This document shows positions 33,759 to 42,220 of a stretch of DNA of 64,000 nucleotides, in pieces. The number at the start of each line of letters is the position of its first letter. The stretch's first letter is position 1. The position numbers were made by a program, and so were the translations under genes. Origin of the DNA: an uncultured Myxococcales bacterium (lineage in GTDB: Bacteria > Myxococcota > Myxococcia > Myxococcales > Myxococcaceae); assembly GCA_937980205.1 (NCBI GenBank), contig CALJKW010000030.1:124001-188000 (forward strand), in the 5' to 3' direction. The notes beneath the pieces were generated by a model. That model was not told where the DNA came from, did no database searches, and was given only the letters and a program-made list of their open reading frames with translations.

Positions 33759-36334
33759 GGCCGGCCGCGCCTCCCGTCCTGCAGCAGGAACTGGTCCGGC
33801 GTCACCGCGCCCGGCCGCGGAGCCTCAGCCGTCGGCGCCGTGCCCTCGAGGAACGGCTCGATGCGGCCGGGCATCGCGTTGCCGGCGAGCAGCCCCGTCT
33901 GCGGATCCACGCGTGCGAGCGTGACGCCCTCGGGTGCTTCGAAGTCGCGCGCCGGCTTGCCCTCGTGCGCGGCCTTCATGAAGCCGAGCCACAGCGGCAG
34001 CGCCGCGCGGCCGCCGGTCTCGCCCGGCCCGAGGATCGAGTGATCGTCGAAGCCGACCCACGCCGAGGCCACGTAGTCCATCGTGTAGCCGCTGAACCAC
34101 GCGTCGCGGTACTCGCTCGCGGTGCCGGTCTTTCCCGCGGCCGGCCGGTTCAGCTCGCGCACCGCCATCGCCGTGCCCTGCTCGACGACGCTGCGCATGA
34201 GCGACGTGATCAGGTACGCGACCGCAGGGGTGATCGCCGGCTCGGGGGCGGCGCGGTGCTCTTCGATCACCTTCCCGTGAACGTCCGTCACCTTCACCAG
34301 CGTGATCGCCTCGGAGTACAGCCCGCCGGTCTGCAGCGTGGTGTACGCGTTGGCGATCTCCTGCATCGTGACCTCGCCGGTGCCGAGCGCGAGCGTGAGG
34401 TTCTCGGGCAGCTCGCTCTGAATGCCCGCGCGCCGCGCGAACTCGATCACGGCCGCGGGCGTGAGCGCCTCGATGAGCCGCACCGACACCGTGTTCTTCG
34501 ACTCGGTGAGCGCCTGCCGCAGCGTCATCGGCCCGTCGTAGCCGCCCTTCTCGTAGTTCTGCGGCTTCCAGGGCCCCTTGCGCGGATCCGGGTTCGGCAC
34601 AGTGAACGGCGCGTCGTTCACGATGGACAGCGTGGTGAACTTCCCCGACGCCATCGCCGCCGCGTAGAGGAACGGCTTGAACGACGAGCCCGGCTGCCGC
34701 TTCGCCTGCGTGGCGCGGTTGAACGCCGAAGTCCCGAAGTCATAGCCGCCGACCATCGCGACGACGCTGCGGTCGGTCGGGTCGATCGCGAGCAGCGCGC
34801 CCTGCACCGCGGGGATCTGCGCCAGCGTCGCCTCGTACGTCGTCGAAGCGGGCAGCGCCTTGCCGAGGCGAATGCGCACGAGGTCTCCCTGCTTCACGAC
34901 CTGCGAGATCTTCTGCGGCGCGGAGCCCAGCCGGCCCTTCTCGTCGCGCGGCCGCGCCCACGTCAGCGAAGGAAACGACAGCTGCGCCTTCTGGCTGACG
35001 AGGTCGACCACCGCCGTGCCCTTCGCGTCGTCGACGTCCGACACCCAGCCGACGGTCTCGAGCCCCTCGGCCAGCGCGCGCACCGCGACGGCACGCGCGA
35101 GCTTCTGATCCTCCGAGGGGATGGGCTCGTCGGGATCGACGGCGTCGGTCTCGGGCTCCGGCTCCTCGGGGGGCTTCATGTCCTTCAGCACGCCGAGGTC
35201 GGCGACGAGGATCTCGTCGGGCTTGCGGCGGCCGGCCTCTGCGACGCGCGCCTGCAACAGCGGCTCGAGCGACTTGTAGCGGGCCGGGTCCACCGAGCCG
35301 AGCGGGCCGCGGTAGCCCTGGCGGCGATCGACCGCCTCGAGGCCGGCCTTCACCGAAGCCTCGGCGGCGGCCTGCAGCTTCACGTCCATCGCGATCTCGA
35401 TGCGGTAGCCGCCCTCGTTGATCGCCTTCTCTCCGAGCTCGGTGACTTTCTCGGCGCGCTCCTTCGCGTCGCGCGGCGGGTCGGCGAGGCGCGCGACGGC
35501 GGCCTCTCCGAACTGCCTGACGAGGCGCTTGCGCACGTCCTCGGCGTAGTACTGGCCGACCTCGGGCGGGGGGCGCGGGCCGAGGAGGATGGGCTTCTCC
35601 AGCTCGGCGTCGATGACGGCCTGCTTCACGAAGCCGTGGCGCGCGAGCTGGCCGAGCACGTACCGCTGCCGCTTCTTCGCCTTCACGACGTTGGTGAGCG
35701 GGTTGATGCGGTGCGGGAGCTGCACGGTGCCGGCGAGCACCGCGGCCTCACCGAGCGAGAGCTGCGACGCGTGCTTGCCGAAGTAGAACAGCGCGGCCTC
35801 TTCGACGCCGTAGCGCGCGTGGCCGAAGTTGATGGTGTTGACGTAGAGGTTGAGGATCTCGTCCTTCGTCAGCGACTTCTCCATGCGCGGAGTGAGGATC
35901 CACTCGCGCATCTTGCGGCCGAACGTGCGCTCCTGGCTCAGGAGGATGTTGCGGCAGGCCTGCTGCGAGATGGTCGAGGCGCCGCCGGCGCGCGAGCCGG
36001 GCCGCAGCGCCTTGAGCAGCGCGCGGGCCATGCCGAGGTAGTCGAGGCCGCCGTGCTGGTAGAAGCCGGCGTCCTCGGCGGCGAGGAAGCTGAACTTCAC
36101 GTGCTCGGGCAGCTTGGTGACGTCCACCCAGGTGCGGCGCTCTTTGTAGAACTCGGCGCAGACGACCCCGCCTTTGCACGTGACCTTGGTGCCCTGCGGC
36201 GGGCGCCAGGTGCGCAGGTCTTCGACCGAGGGGAGGTCCTGCGAGAAGTACCAGTAGCTGCCCGCGAACGCGCCGACGCCCAGGGCGACGAGCACCACGA
36301 CGCTGACGGCGATGCGCTTGAGCCACTTCTTCAT
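33755..36334 (-). CDS. mrcA: Penicillin-binding protein 1A (bifunctional)
   Basis: This 859-residue class A PBP polymerises and cross-links peptidoglycan. After an N-terminal membrane anchor (IAVSVVVLVALGVGAFAGS) comes the glycosyltransferase domain with EDAGFYQHGGLD (about residue 86) and GGASTISQQACRNILL. An Asp/Glu-rich linker with an OB-like insert follows. The transpeptidase has SxxK in QPGSSFKPFLYAA (about 548), SKN in TESKNTVSV and KTG in AAGKTGTASEYRD (about 733). The start at 36334 is chosen at the anchor; longer frames upstream lack support. Confidence 0.93.
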   Translation of the reverse strand: MKKWLKRIAVSVVVLVALGVGAFAGSYWYFSQDLPSVEDLRTWRPPQGTKVTCKGGVVCAEFYKERRTWVDVTKLPEHVKFSFLAAEDAGFYQHGGLDYLGMARALLKALRPGSRAGGASTISQQACRNILLSQERTFGRKMREWILTPRMEKSLTKDEILNLYVNTINFGHARYGVEEAALFYFGKHASQLSLGEAAVLAGTVQLPHRINPLTNVVKAKKRQRYVLGQLARHGFVKQAVIDAELEKPILLGPRPPPEVGQYYAEDVRKRLVRQFGEAAVARLADPPRDAKERAEKVTELGEKAINEGGYRIEIAMDVKLQAAAEASVKAGLEAVDRRQGYRGPLGSVDPARYKSLEPLLQARVAEAGRRKPDEILVADLGVLKDMKPPEEPEPETDAVDPDEPIPSEDQKLARAVAVRALAEGLETVGWVSDVDDAKGTAVVDLVSQKAQLSFPSLTWARPRDEKGRLGSAPQKISQVVKQGDLVRIRLGKALPASTTYEATLAQIPAVQGALLAIDPTDRSVVAMVGGYDFGTSAFNRATQAKRQPGSSFKPFLYAAAMASGKFTTLSIVNDAPFTVPNPDPRKGPWKPQNYEKGGYDGPMTLRQALTESKNTVSVRLIEALTPAAVIEFARRAGIQSELPENLTLALGTGEVTMQEIANAYTTLQTGGLYSEAITLVKVTDVHGKVIEEHRAAPEPAITPAVAYLITSLMRSVVEQGTAMAVRELNRPAAGKTGTASEYRDAWFSGYTMDYVASAWVGFDDHSILGPGETGGRAALPLWLGFMKAAHEGKPARDFEAPEGVTLARVDPQTGLLAGNAMPGRIEPFLEGTAPTAEAPRPGAVTPDQFLLQDGRRGRP

Positions 36335-36570
36335 CGAACGGGGGACCTTAGTTGAAACGTCTGCACCCTTGGGTCCAGTCCAGTCGGACACTTGTAGGCG
36401 AGGTCTGGTGCCCATCAGACGCCACCGACACCCGCAATGCGGGCCGGTGCCCACGCCGTCGTGGCGCGTGGACGTCGCGCCGCGCGGGGGCTGCCGCACT
36501 TCGGAAGAGCGAGCGGTGATCGACGGTTCATGCCCGAGCGCACGGTGCAAGAGCTGCGCTCCCCGTCGCC

Positions 36571-36595
36571 CCCTCTCCCCGAAGAAGGGAGAGGG
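36571..36595 (-). terminator. Hairpin downstream of the cytochrome gene
   Basis: CCCTCTCCC (36571-36579) and GGGAGAGGG (36587-36595) form a perfect 9-bp stem 14 bases after the stop of the - strand cytochrome gene. There is no U-tract, so it may be a REP-like palindrome (same stem as the one in menE) acting as an end signal. The rest of 36335-36608 holds no recognisable gene. Confidence 0.45.
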
Positions 36596-36608
36596 AGTGT
36601 CGGTGCAC

Positions 36609-39473
36609 TCAGCGCGCGTGCACGGTGCTGATCGCCGCGCTGCGGCCGGGCCCGTGGCAGATCATGCACTGCTCGAGCGTGGACTGGGCCTGCGCGCGGG
36701 TGCCGTAGATGGTGGCGCCGTTGCTCACCATGTGCAGCTTCGCGAGCGAGCTGTCGTGGCAGCCGTAGCAGGTGTTTGCGATCGGCGAGATGACGAGCGT
36801 CGTCTGCGCCGCCTGCGTGGTCGCCTGCGACGAGACGTTGTAGCTGAAGCCCGAGCCGTAGTTGACGCCGCCGTCCGACACCACGAACGGCGAGACGCTG
36901 AGCGCGAGCGCCGGCGTGCCGCCGTCGGCCAGCGGAGTGACCGCGTCGTAGGTGCCGGTCGCGACCGTCTGCATCAGCCGGCGCTCCATGTTGGCGGGCG
37001 TGTACCAGCTGCCGCTGAAGTCGTACGAGCCCGGCGTGTGGCACGTCTGGCAGTTGTTGAGGCGCCCGGGGTACTCGACGCCCCAGAAGCCGGTCGCGAA
37101 CGGGTGATCCTCCGTCGCGCCGACCGCGTGCCAGTTGAACGGCACGGTGCGCTTCTTCGCCGCGTGGATCGCGTGGATGAAGCTCTCGGAGCCCGCCGTC
37201 CACCCGCTGCTGGTGCGGTTCTGGGTGTGGCAGAACGCGCAGGTCGCGCCGTCGTTGCGCTGGCCCGCGTGGTAGTTCGGCGTCACGCCGAGTCGGTTGT
37301 GGCAGTCGCCGCACTTCGCGCTCGTCACGATCTGCCCGGTCGGGTTCGCCACGTCGGTCGCGCCGCGCCGGCCGGTGTAGCCGGTCGCCACCTTCCACAC
37401 GTTGCGCGCCGGCAGCGACAGACCGCCGCTGCGGTTCGCCGTGTTGTACGGGTAGGCGGCCAGGTTCGTCTGCGTGAGCGGCAGCGCGTTGCTCAGCGAG
37501 TAGCTGTAGCCGAGGCCGCAGGTCAGCATCGTCGCCGCCGGCGGCACGCGCCCGCCGGTGAGCGTGGCCGTGTAGTAACCCTGCGAGTCGGGGCCGGCGA
37601 GGGTGCCTGCTCCGGTCCCGGTGGCGGTGCCGTTCCAGAGGTTCTTCAGGTAGCCGCTCATCGACGCGTTGAAGTCGGCGGGCTGCGCGACGCCGTCCTG
37701 CGGCACGGCGAAGACGCAGTAGACGCTCGGGCTGCCGACGAAGTCGGTCATGAGCTCGACGCCGGGGCCGGGCGTGTTGAACACCACGCCGGCGTCACCT
37801 TCCTTGAACCGGAAGCGGACGACGGGGAAGACGCCGGCCGTGCCGCCGTCGGTCACGCTCACCGACGCGAGGTCGTACGTGATCGCGCGGGCGCCGGGGG
37901 GAGCGTTGTCGGGGTTGCCGATCCACGACGCGTGCGTGTTGGAGCTGCCGCCGGGGGTCGCGAGCGAGTTCGCCGGGTCGGGCTTCGCGACGGGGCGGTG
38001 CGCCCTCTCGTTGAACGCCTCGTCGTGGCACAGCGTGCACAGGCCGTCGTGCTGCATGGCCAGGTTGAGCGGGCCGTGGTTCTGGCCGGTCTCGAAGTTC
38101 ACGCGGTCGTGGCACGCGCCGCAGACGCGCCGGCTGGGGTTCTGCTTCCAGTTGTCGGCCTGGGCCGCGTTGCTGTGGCACTTGGTGCAGTTGCGGAGGT
38201 CCTGCGGGAAGTTGAACTCGTTGATCTCCGTGCCGAGGCCGGCGTACGGGCCGCGCAGGGTCAGGTGCTCACCGGCGTGGATCTTGTGGATGAACACCGG
38301 CATGTCGATGATGGCCTCGCCCCTCAGCACGGCGACGCTGCTGCGGCCCGGAGGAGGAGTCATCACGTTGCCGACGATCGTCGGCTCGGGGATGACGGGG
38401 TTGCCGGCGATGTTGCTGCCCGAATACTTGCGCTGCGTGTTGTGGCAGACGACGCAGTAGCGCACGTCGTAGCGCTGCCCGCCGTGGAAGGGGGTGAGAC
38501 CGCCGACGTTGAGGGCTCCGGCGCGCCACTGGGTGTGGCAGGTGAGGCAGTTGGCGCCGTTCACCTTGTCGTTCTGGCCGTCGACGTTCACCCCGGTCGC
38601 GGGGATGTAGTCGTACGTCACGTCGATCGGCCGGTACGAGTTGACGCGCTGACCGACGATGTCGTTCGCGGGGTCCGACAGCCGCAGCGCGAAGCGGTGA
38701 ACCGCGTTGGCGTCGTACGCGACGCCGGCCACCGCCGTTCCGCCGTCGTAGGCGACGGGGTTCACCACGTCCTTCGCGAACGTGTACGCGTAGCTGCCGT
38801 CGCCATTGTCGACGAGCGTCGAGGCCGAGGCGCTCTCGGTGCTCGCGGTGCAGGTCGCGCAGTTGGAGATGTGCGAGATCCACCGGTCGGGGCCGCCACC
38901 GTCGACGCCCGGCGTCGGCACGTAGACGACGAGCTGCAGCAGCGAGATGCCGGCGAAGTGGCTCGTGGGGATGCGCTTCACGCCCTGACCCTTCGCCGTC
39001 TTGACGGTGAAGCGGACCACCGGGCGCGGTGTGTTCGAGACGCTCTGCACCTGCACGCGGAAGTCGTCCTGCTGCAGGTCGAACGGGGTCAGCGTGGTGA
39101 AGTCGACGATCGCGTTCGCGTCGACGCCGTTCTTGCCGTCCGTCACCGTCACGCTCGTGCCGTCGGTGCACGAGATGGTCTTCGTGCCGGCGTCGGGGTT
39201 GGCGGTGACCGTGCACGAGGTGCCGTTCATGCCGTTCGTGCCGTTGGTGCCGTTCGTACCGTTGGTGCCGTTGGACCCGTTGGTCCCGTTCGTGCCGTTC
39301 ATGCCGGGCTTCGGCGTGATGGTCACGGTGGTGCCGTCAGGACACGTGATGGTGGCTGTGCCGTCTGTGTTGTCTTTGACCGTGCAGGGCTGGCCATCTT
39401 GCCCGCTCGGCCCGGTGCACGACGATGCGAGAAACAACACAAGCGTAGCGACTGCAGCGATGCGGCCGTTCAT
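36609..39473 (-). CDS. OmcA/MtrC-type decaheme c-type cytochrome lipoprotein
   Basis: This 954-residue predicted surface lipoprotein has its lipobox in VLFLASSC. Ten CxxCH haem-binding motifs fall in two groups of five: CLTCH, CVVCH, CTKCH, CGACH and CTLCH (about 309-480), then CGDCH, CAFCH, CQTCH, CYGCH and CMICH (about 720-940). Each group is preceded by a beta-rich domain. That is the two-pentahaem plan of the OmcA/MtrC family for electron transfer to extracellular acceptors. Residues about 56-86 form a collagen-like (GTN)n tract. ATG 39473 follows GGGGAG; an upstream ATG at 39506 is less likely. No porin gene is adjacent. Confidence 0.92.
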   Translation of the reverse strand: MNGRIAAVATLVLFLASSCTGPSGQDGQPCTVKDNTDGTATITCPDGTTVTITPKPGMNGTNGTNGSNGTNGTNGTNGTNGMNGTSCTVTANPDAGTKTISCTDGTSVTVTDGKNGVDANAIVDFTTLTPFDLQQDDFRVQVQSVSNTPRPVVRFTVKTAKGQGVKRIPTSHFAGISLLQLVVYVPTPGVDGGGPDRWISHISNCATCTASTESASASTLVDNGDGSYAYTFAKDVVNPVAYDGGTAVAGVAYDANAVHRFALRLSDPANDIVGQRVNSYRPIDVTYDYIPATGVNVDGQNDKVNGANCLTCHTQWRAGALNVGGLTPFHGGQRYDVRYCVVCHNTQRKYSGSNIAGNPVIPEPTIVGNVMTPPPGRSSVAVLRGEAIIDMPVFIHKIHAGEHLTLRGPYAGLGTEINEFNFPQDLRNCTKCHSNAAQADNWKQNPSRRVCGACHDRVNFETGQNHGPLNLAMQHDGLCTLCHDEAFNERAHRPVAKPDPANSLATPGGSSNTHASWIGNPDNAPPGARAITYDLASVSVTDGGTAGVFPVVRFRFKEGDAGVVFNTPGPGVELMTDFVGSPSVYCVFAVPQDGVAQPADFNASMSGYLKNLWNGTATGTGAGTLAGPDSQGYYTATLTGGRVPPAATMLTCGLGYSYSLSNALPLTQTNLAAYPYNTANRSGGLSLPARNVWKVATGYTGRRGATDVANPTGQIVTSAKCGDCHNRLGVTPNYHAGQRNDGATCAFCHTQNRTSSGWTAGSESFIHAIHAAKKRTVPFNWHAVGATEDHPFATGFWGVEYPGRLNNCQTCHTPGSYDFSGSWYTPANMERRLMQTVATGTYDAVTPLADGGTPALALSVSPFVVSDGGVNYGSGFSYNVSSQATTQAAQTTLVISPIANTCYGCHDSSLAKLHMVSNGATIYGTRAQAQSTLEQCMICHGPGRSAAISTVHAR
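39220..39309 (-). repeat. 9-bp tandem repeat encoding a collagen-like tract
   Basis: Ten imperfect 9-bp units of the type GTGCCGTTC (+ strand) encode Gly-Thr/Met/Ser-Asn triplets in the decaheme cytochrome. Slippage could change the unit number between strains. Confidence 0.85.
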
Positions 39474-39503
39474 GGATGGTCTCCCCAGGGTGATGCGACG
39501 AAA

Positions 39504-39517
39504 CACAGTGCGCTGTG
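39504..39517 (-). promoter_or_regulatory. Possible operator upstream of the decaheme cytochrome
   Basis: CACAG-TGCG-CTGTG is a perfect 5-bp inverted repeat about 31 bases before the cytochrome start codon. It could be a regulator site, but it is short and no known consensus is matched. Confidence 0.3.
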
Positions 39518-39578
39518 ATTGAGAAGCGCAAAGATTGCGCGTGCGCGGGTTGCTGCCGACTGCTCGTCGTGTGAGGAG

Positions 39579-40253
39579 TTAGAGGCCGAGGGCATGGACG
39601 GTGACTCCTGTGACGGCGATGGCGAGCCCTGCGAAGACGTCGCTGGCTCCGGCGAGGCGGGGGCCGAGCAGCCGCTCGGGACGCAGCAGCCGCGTGCCGA
39701 GCAGCCCGGCAGCGACCAGCACCAGCATGGTGACGACGGTGAGGCTGCCGAACACGACGATGAGCGAGCTGAGCAGCGCGTAGTCGTGCAGCACCCCCGG
39801 AGCGAGCAGCAGCGGCACGAGCGCCTCGCACGGTCCGAACGCGAGCACGACGAACAGCGTCCACGCGGTGACCAGCCGGCGGCGGTCGAGCGCGTCGGCG
39901 TGCGAGTGCGGCTGCCGTCTCCACAGTCGCACCGCGCCGAGCGCCGCGTAGCCGAGCCCGAACGCGGTGAGCAGGCCGAGGCCGAGCTGGCCGCGCGCCT
40001 CTTCGAGTGACACCCACTGCTCGACGGCGACGCCCAGGGCGACGGCGCCGAGCCCGATGATGACGGCCGACGCGATGTGGCCCAGGCCGCACAGCGCCGT
40101 GATGGCCATCGTGCGCCGGAAGGACCAGCCCTGCACGCGCGAGAGCACGACGAACGGCAGCGCGTGATCGACGCCGATCGCGGTGTGCACGATCGCGACG
40201 CTCGCGGCGAGGCCGAGCAGCAGCCCGCTAGTGGTGGTGGTGAGCGTGCTCAT
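39579..40253 (-). CDS. Probable nickel permease (UreH/HupE-like)
   Basis: This 224-residue membrane protein has about six helices and resembles the UreH/HupE/RcnA-type transporters. His/Asp motifs lie in AIVHTAIGVDHALPF and LCGLGHIASAVIIGLGA. In the LysE/UreH group such His-rich helices bind Ni or Co. A cytoplasmic loop, HSHADALDRRR, adds more His. The ATG at 40253 lies inside the end of hypB (26-base overlap), so it is the last gene of the hydrogenase array and probably supplies Ni for HypA/HypB. A sulfite-exporter-like role is less likely. Confidence 0.75.
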   Translation of the reverse strand: MSTLTTTTSGLLLGLAASVAIVHTAIGVDHALPFVVLSRVQGWSFRRTMAITALCGLGHIASAVIIGLGAVALGVAVEQWVSLEEARGQLGLGLLTAFGLGYAALGAVRLWRRQPHSHADALDRRRLVTAWTLFVVLAFGPCEALVPLLLAPGVLHDYALLSSLIVVFGSLTVVTMLVLVAAGLLGTRLLRPERLLGPRLAGASDVFAGLAIAVTGVTVHALGL

Positions 40254-40959
40254 GGTGATGAGCCACCGCCTTTCCGCGCTGGGGGCGCCGCGCCTCGAGC
40301 CACTTCACCCACTGCTCGATGCCTTCGCCGGTGCGCGCCGAGACCTCGAGGACCTTCGGGTCGGGCATCACGCGCTGAAGCCCTTCCTTCAGCGCGGCGA
40401 CCGAGAAGTCTCCGAGGTGCGGCAGCAGGTCGATCTTGGTGAGCACGACCAGGTCCGCGCCGCGGAACATGGTGGGGTACTTGAGGGGCTTGTCTTCTCC
40501 TTCCGTGACGGCGAGCGCGACGACGTTGGCGGCCTGGCCGAGGTCGTAGACGGCGGGGCACACGAGGTTGCCGACGTTCTCGATGAAGAAGACGTCGGTC
40601 TCGCGCCAGCGCATGCCGTGGAGCGCCTCGTGCACCATCTCGGCGTCGAGGTGGCAGGCGTTGCCGGTGGTGATGGCCTTGGCGGGGATGCCGGCGCGCT
40701 CGAGGCGCCGGGCGTCGTTATCGGTGGCGAGATCTCCGCTGACGGCGCCGAGCCGCAGGGTGCGCGCGGCGTGCGCGGTGGCCTCGAGCAGCGCGGTCTT
40801 GCCGGAGCCGGGCGAGCCCATGAGGTTGATCGCCAGCACGCCGGCCTCGACGAAGTGCTCGCGGTTGTGGCGCGCGTCGCGGTCGTTCTTGGCGAGGATC
40901 TTCTCGTGCACGTCGACCGGCACGAGGTGGGTGTCGCCGCAGCCGCAGTCAGTACACAT
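40228..40959 (-). CDS. hypB: HypB, hydrogenase nickel-incorporation GTPase
   Basis: This 243-residue G3E-family GTPase delivers Ni to the hydrogenase large subunits. The N-terminal MCTDCGCGDTH is the CxxCGC high-affinity metal site, the P-loop is NLMGSPGSGKTALLE, and the Ni/Zn site between protomers is in TGNACHLDAEMVH. The G4 motif is VVLTKIDLLP. The extreme C-terminus is His-rich (HHHEHAHHHH), which suggests Ni storage; His-rich stretches in other HypB proteins are usually N-terminal. It is translationally linked to hypA upstream and to the permease downstream. Confidence 0.95.
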   Translation of the reverse strand: MCTDCGCGDTHLVPVDVHEKILAKNDRDARHNREHFVEAGVLAINLMGSPGSGKTALLEATAHAARTLRLGAVSGDLATDNDARRLERAGIPAKAITTGNACHLDAEMVHEALHGMRWRETDVFFIENVGNLVCPAVYDLGQAANVVALAVTEGEDKPLKYPTMFRGADLVVLTKIDLLPHLGDFSVAALKEGLQRVMPDPKVLEVSARTGEGIEQWVKWLEARRPQRGKAVAHHHEHAHHHH

Positions 40960-41302
40960 GGTCAGGCACCTCCAGCTCCAGGTGGGTGAGGACGATCTCG
41001 TCGCCGCGGACGAGCTCGAGCGGCCGCTCGCACGCGTCGCAGCGCAGCGGGCCGCCGGGCGGGCGCTCGGCGTGGCATCGCGGGCAGGCCCACGCGGCGG
41101 GCACCTCTTCGATCTCGAGCTCGGCGCCCTCGCACAGGTCGCGCGCGCCGAACGTCTCGAACGCAGTGGCCAACAGTCGCGCGTCCACGCCGGAGAGCTC
41201 GCCGAGGCGGATGCAGACGAGCGCGACGTGCGTGGCGCCGGCCTGGCGCGCCCTCGCCTCGACCTCTCCCAGCAGCGCGCCGACGATGGAGTACTCGTGC
41301 AT
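40949..41302 (-). CDS. hypA: HypA, hydrogenase nickel metallochaperone
   Basis: This 117-residue protein begins MHEYSIVGALLGEVEARARQ; the N-terminal His2 binds nickel. The zinc domain has CPRCHAERP followed by CDACERPLEL. It works with HypB and would serve both hydrogenases in this island. It overlaps hypB by 11 bases and starts one base after the stop of the crotonase-family gene. Confidence 0.95.
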   Translation of the reverse strand: MHEYSIVGALLGEVEARARQAGATHVALVCIRLGELSGVDARLLATAFETFGARDLCEGAELEIEEVPAAWACPRCHAERPPGGPLRCDACERPLELVRGDEIVLTHLELEVPDHVY

Positions 41303-41303
41303 T

Positions 41304-42137
41304 TCACCGTCCCTCGAACTTCGGAGCGCGCTTCTCGAAGAACGCGGTGATGCCTTCGCCGAAGTCGCGCGTGTCGGCGGAGCGGGCGAGCGCCTCGAGC
41401 TCGCGGTCGAGGTGGTAGTCGAGGCGGTCGACGCCGGCGGCCTCGTTCATCAGCTGCTTCGCCGCGGCGTACGAGGCGGTCGGGCCTTCGGCGAGGCGGA
41501 GCGCGAGCTTCAGCGTCTGTTCCTCGAAGCTGGCGTCGGGGAAGACGAGGCTCACGAGGCCGGCGGCGTGCGCGTCGCGGGCAGACAGGCGCGGGTTCAA
41601 GAAGGCGAGGTCGAGCGCGCGCCTCAAGCCCATGAGCTTCGGCAGGAAGAACGTCGAGCTCTCGGCGCCGGTGAGGGCGGTCTTGAAGTACGCGTACTCG
41701 AACGTGGAGCGCTCGGAGGCGACGACGAGATCGCACGCCATCGCGAGGCCGAGGCCGCCGGCGGCGGCGACTCCGTCGACGGCGGCGATGACGGGCTTCG
41801 GCGCGCGCCGCAGCTCCGAGATGGTCGAGTGCAGGTACTCGAGGATCTGCTTGAAGATGGCGCCGTAGCCGGCGGGCGCGCCGCGCGACTCGGTGAGGTA
41901 CGCGACGTCGCGGTCGCCGCCAGAGCGGATGTACTTGAGGTCCGCCCCGCTGCAGAAGATGCCCCCGGCGCCGCGGAAGACGATGCAGCGCACCGCCTCG
42001 TCGCGCGCGAGCGCGAGGCCGGCCTTGCGCAGCTCGCGCGCCGTCTGCACGTCGAGGCTGTTGAAGCGCTCGCGGCGGGAGAGCGTGAGGAAGCCGACGC
42101 CGCCTTCCTGCGAGACGGTGACGTGTTTGGAGTCCAT
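41304..42137 (-). CDS. Crotonase-family protein within the hyp operon
   Basis: This 277-residue enoyl-CoA hydratase/isomerase-fold protein has GVGFLTLSRRERFNSLD at the N-terminus and the oxyanion-hole loop GIFCSGADLKYI. DGVAAAGGLGLAMACDLVVA corresponds to the active-site helix. There the Glu of classical crotonases (in the GCELAM position) is replaced by Gly, and the second Glu position also appears changed. It is therefore probably not a simple hydratase. Its ATG overlaps the stop of a 27-residue peptide (TGATG), and hypA follows one base after its stop. The substrate is unknown. Confidence 0.85.
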   Translation of the reverse strand: MDSKHVTVSQEGGVGFLTLSRRERFNSLDVQTARELRKAGLALARDEAVRCIVFRGAGGIFCSGADLKYIRSGGDRDVAYLTESRGAPAGYGAIFKQILEYLHSTISELRRAPKPVIAAVDGVAAAGGLGLAMACDLVVASERSTFEYAYFKTALTGAESSTFFLPKLMGLRRALDLAFLNPRLSARDAHAAGLVSLVFPDASFEEQTLKLALRLAEGPTASYAAAKQLMNEAAGVDRLDYHLDRELEALARSADTRDFGEGITAFFEKRAPKFEGR

Positions 42138-42220
42138 CACCAGGCTCCCAGGGCCGAGCCGACGAGGAAGGCGACGACCAGCGCGTACGTGGCGAGGCAG
42201 ACTTTGACGGGTGTGCTCAT
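42137..42220 (-). CDS. 27-residue single-pass membrane peptide
   Basis: The short frame starts MSTPVKVCLATYALVVAFLV and ends GSALGAW. It is one transmembrane helix with a positive N-terminus and small-residue motifs near the end. Its ATG overlaps the hypE stop (TGATG) and its stop overlaps the ATG of the crotonase gene (TGATG), so it is stitched into the operon on both sides. That double coupling and the coherent helix are the evidence; no family is known to me. It may be a membrane tether or assembly factor. Confidence 0.6.
   Translation of the reverse strand: MSTPVKVCLATYALVVAFLVGSALGAW

Noticed and set aside
36571..36595. Classical rho-independent terminator
   Set aside because: The stem is good but there is no T-run. 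It may equally be a REP-like palindrome, so only a low-confidence hairpin is reported.
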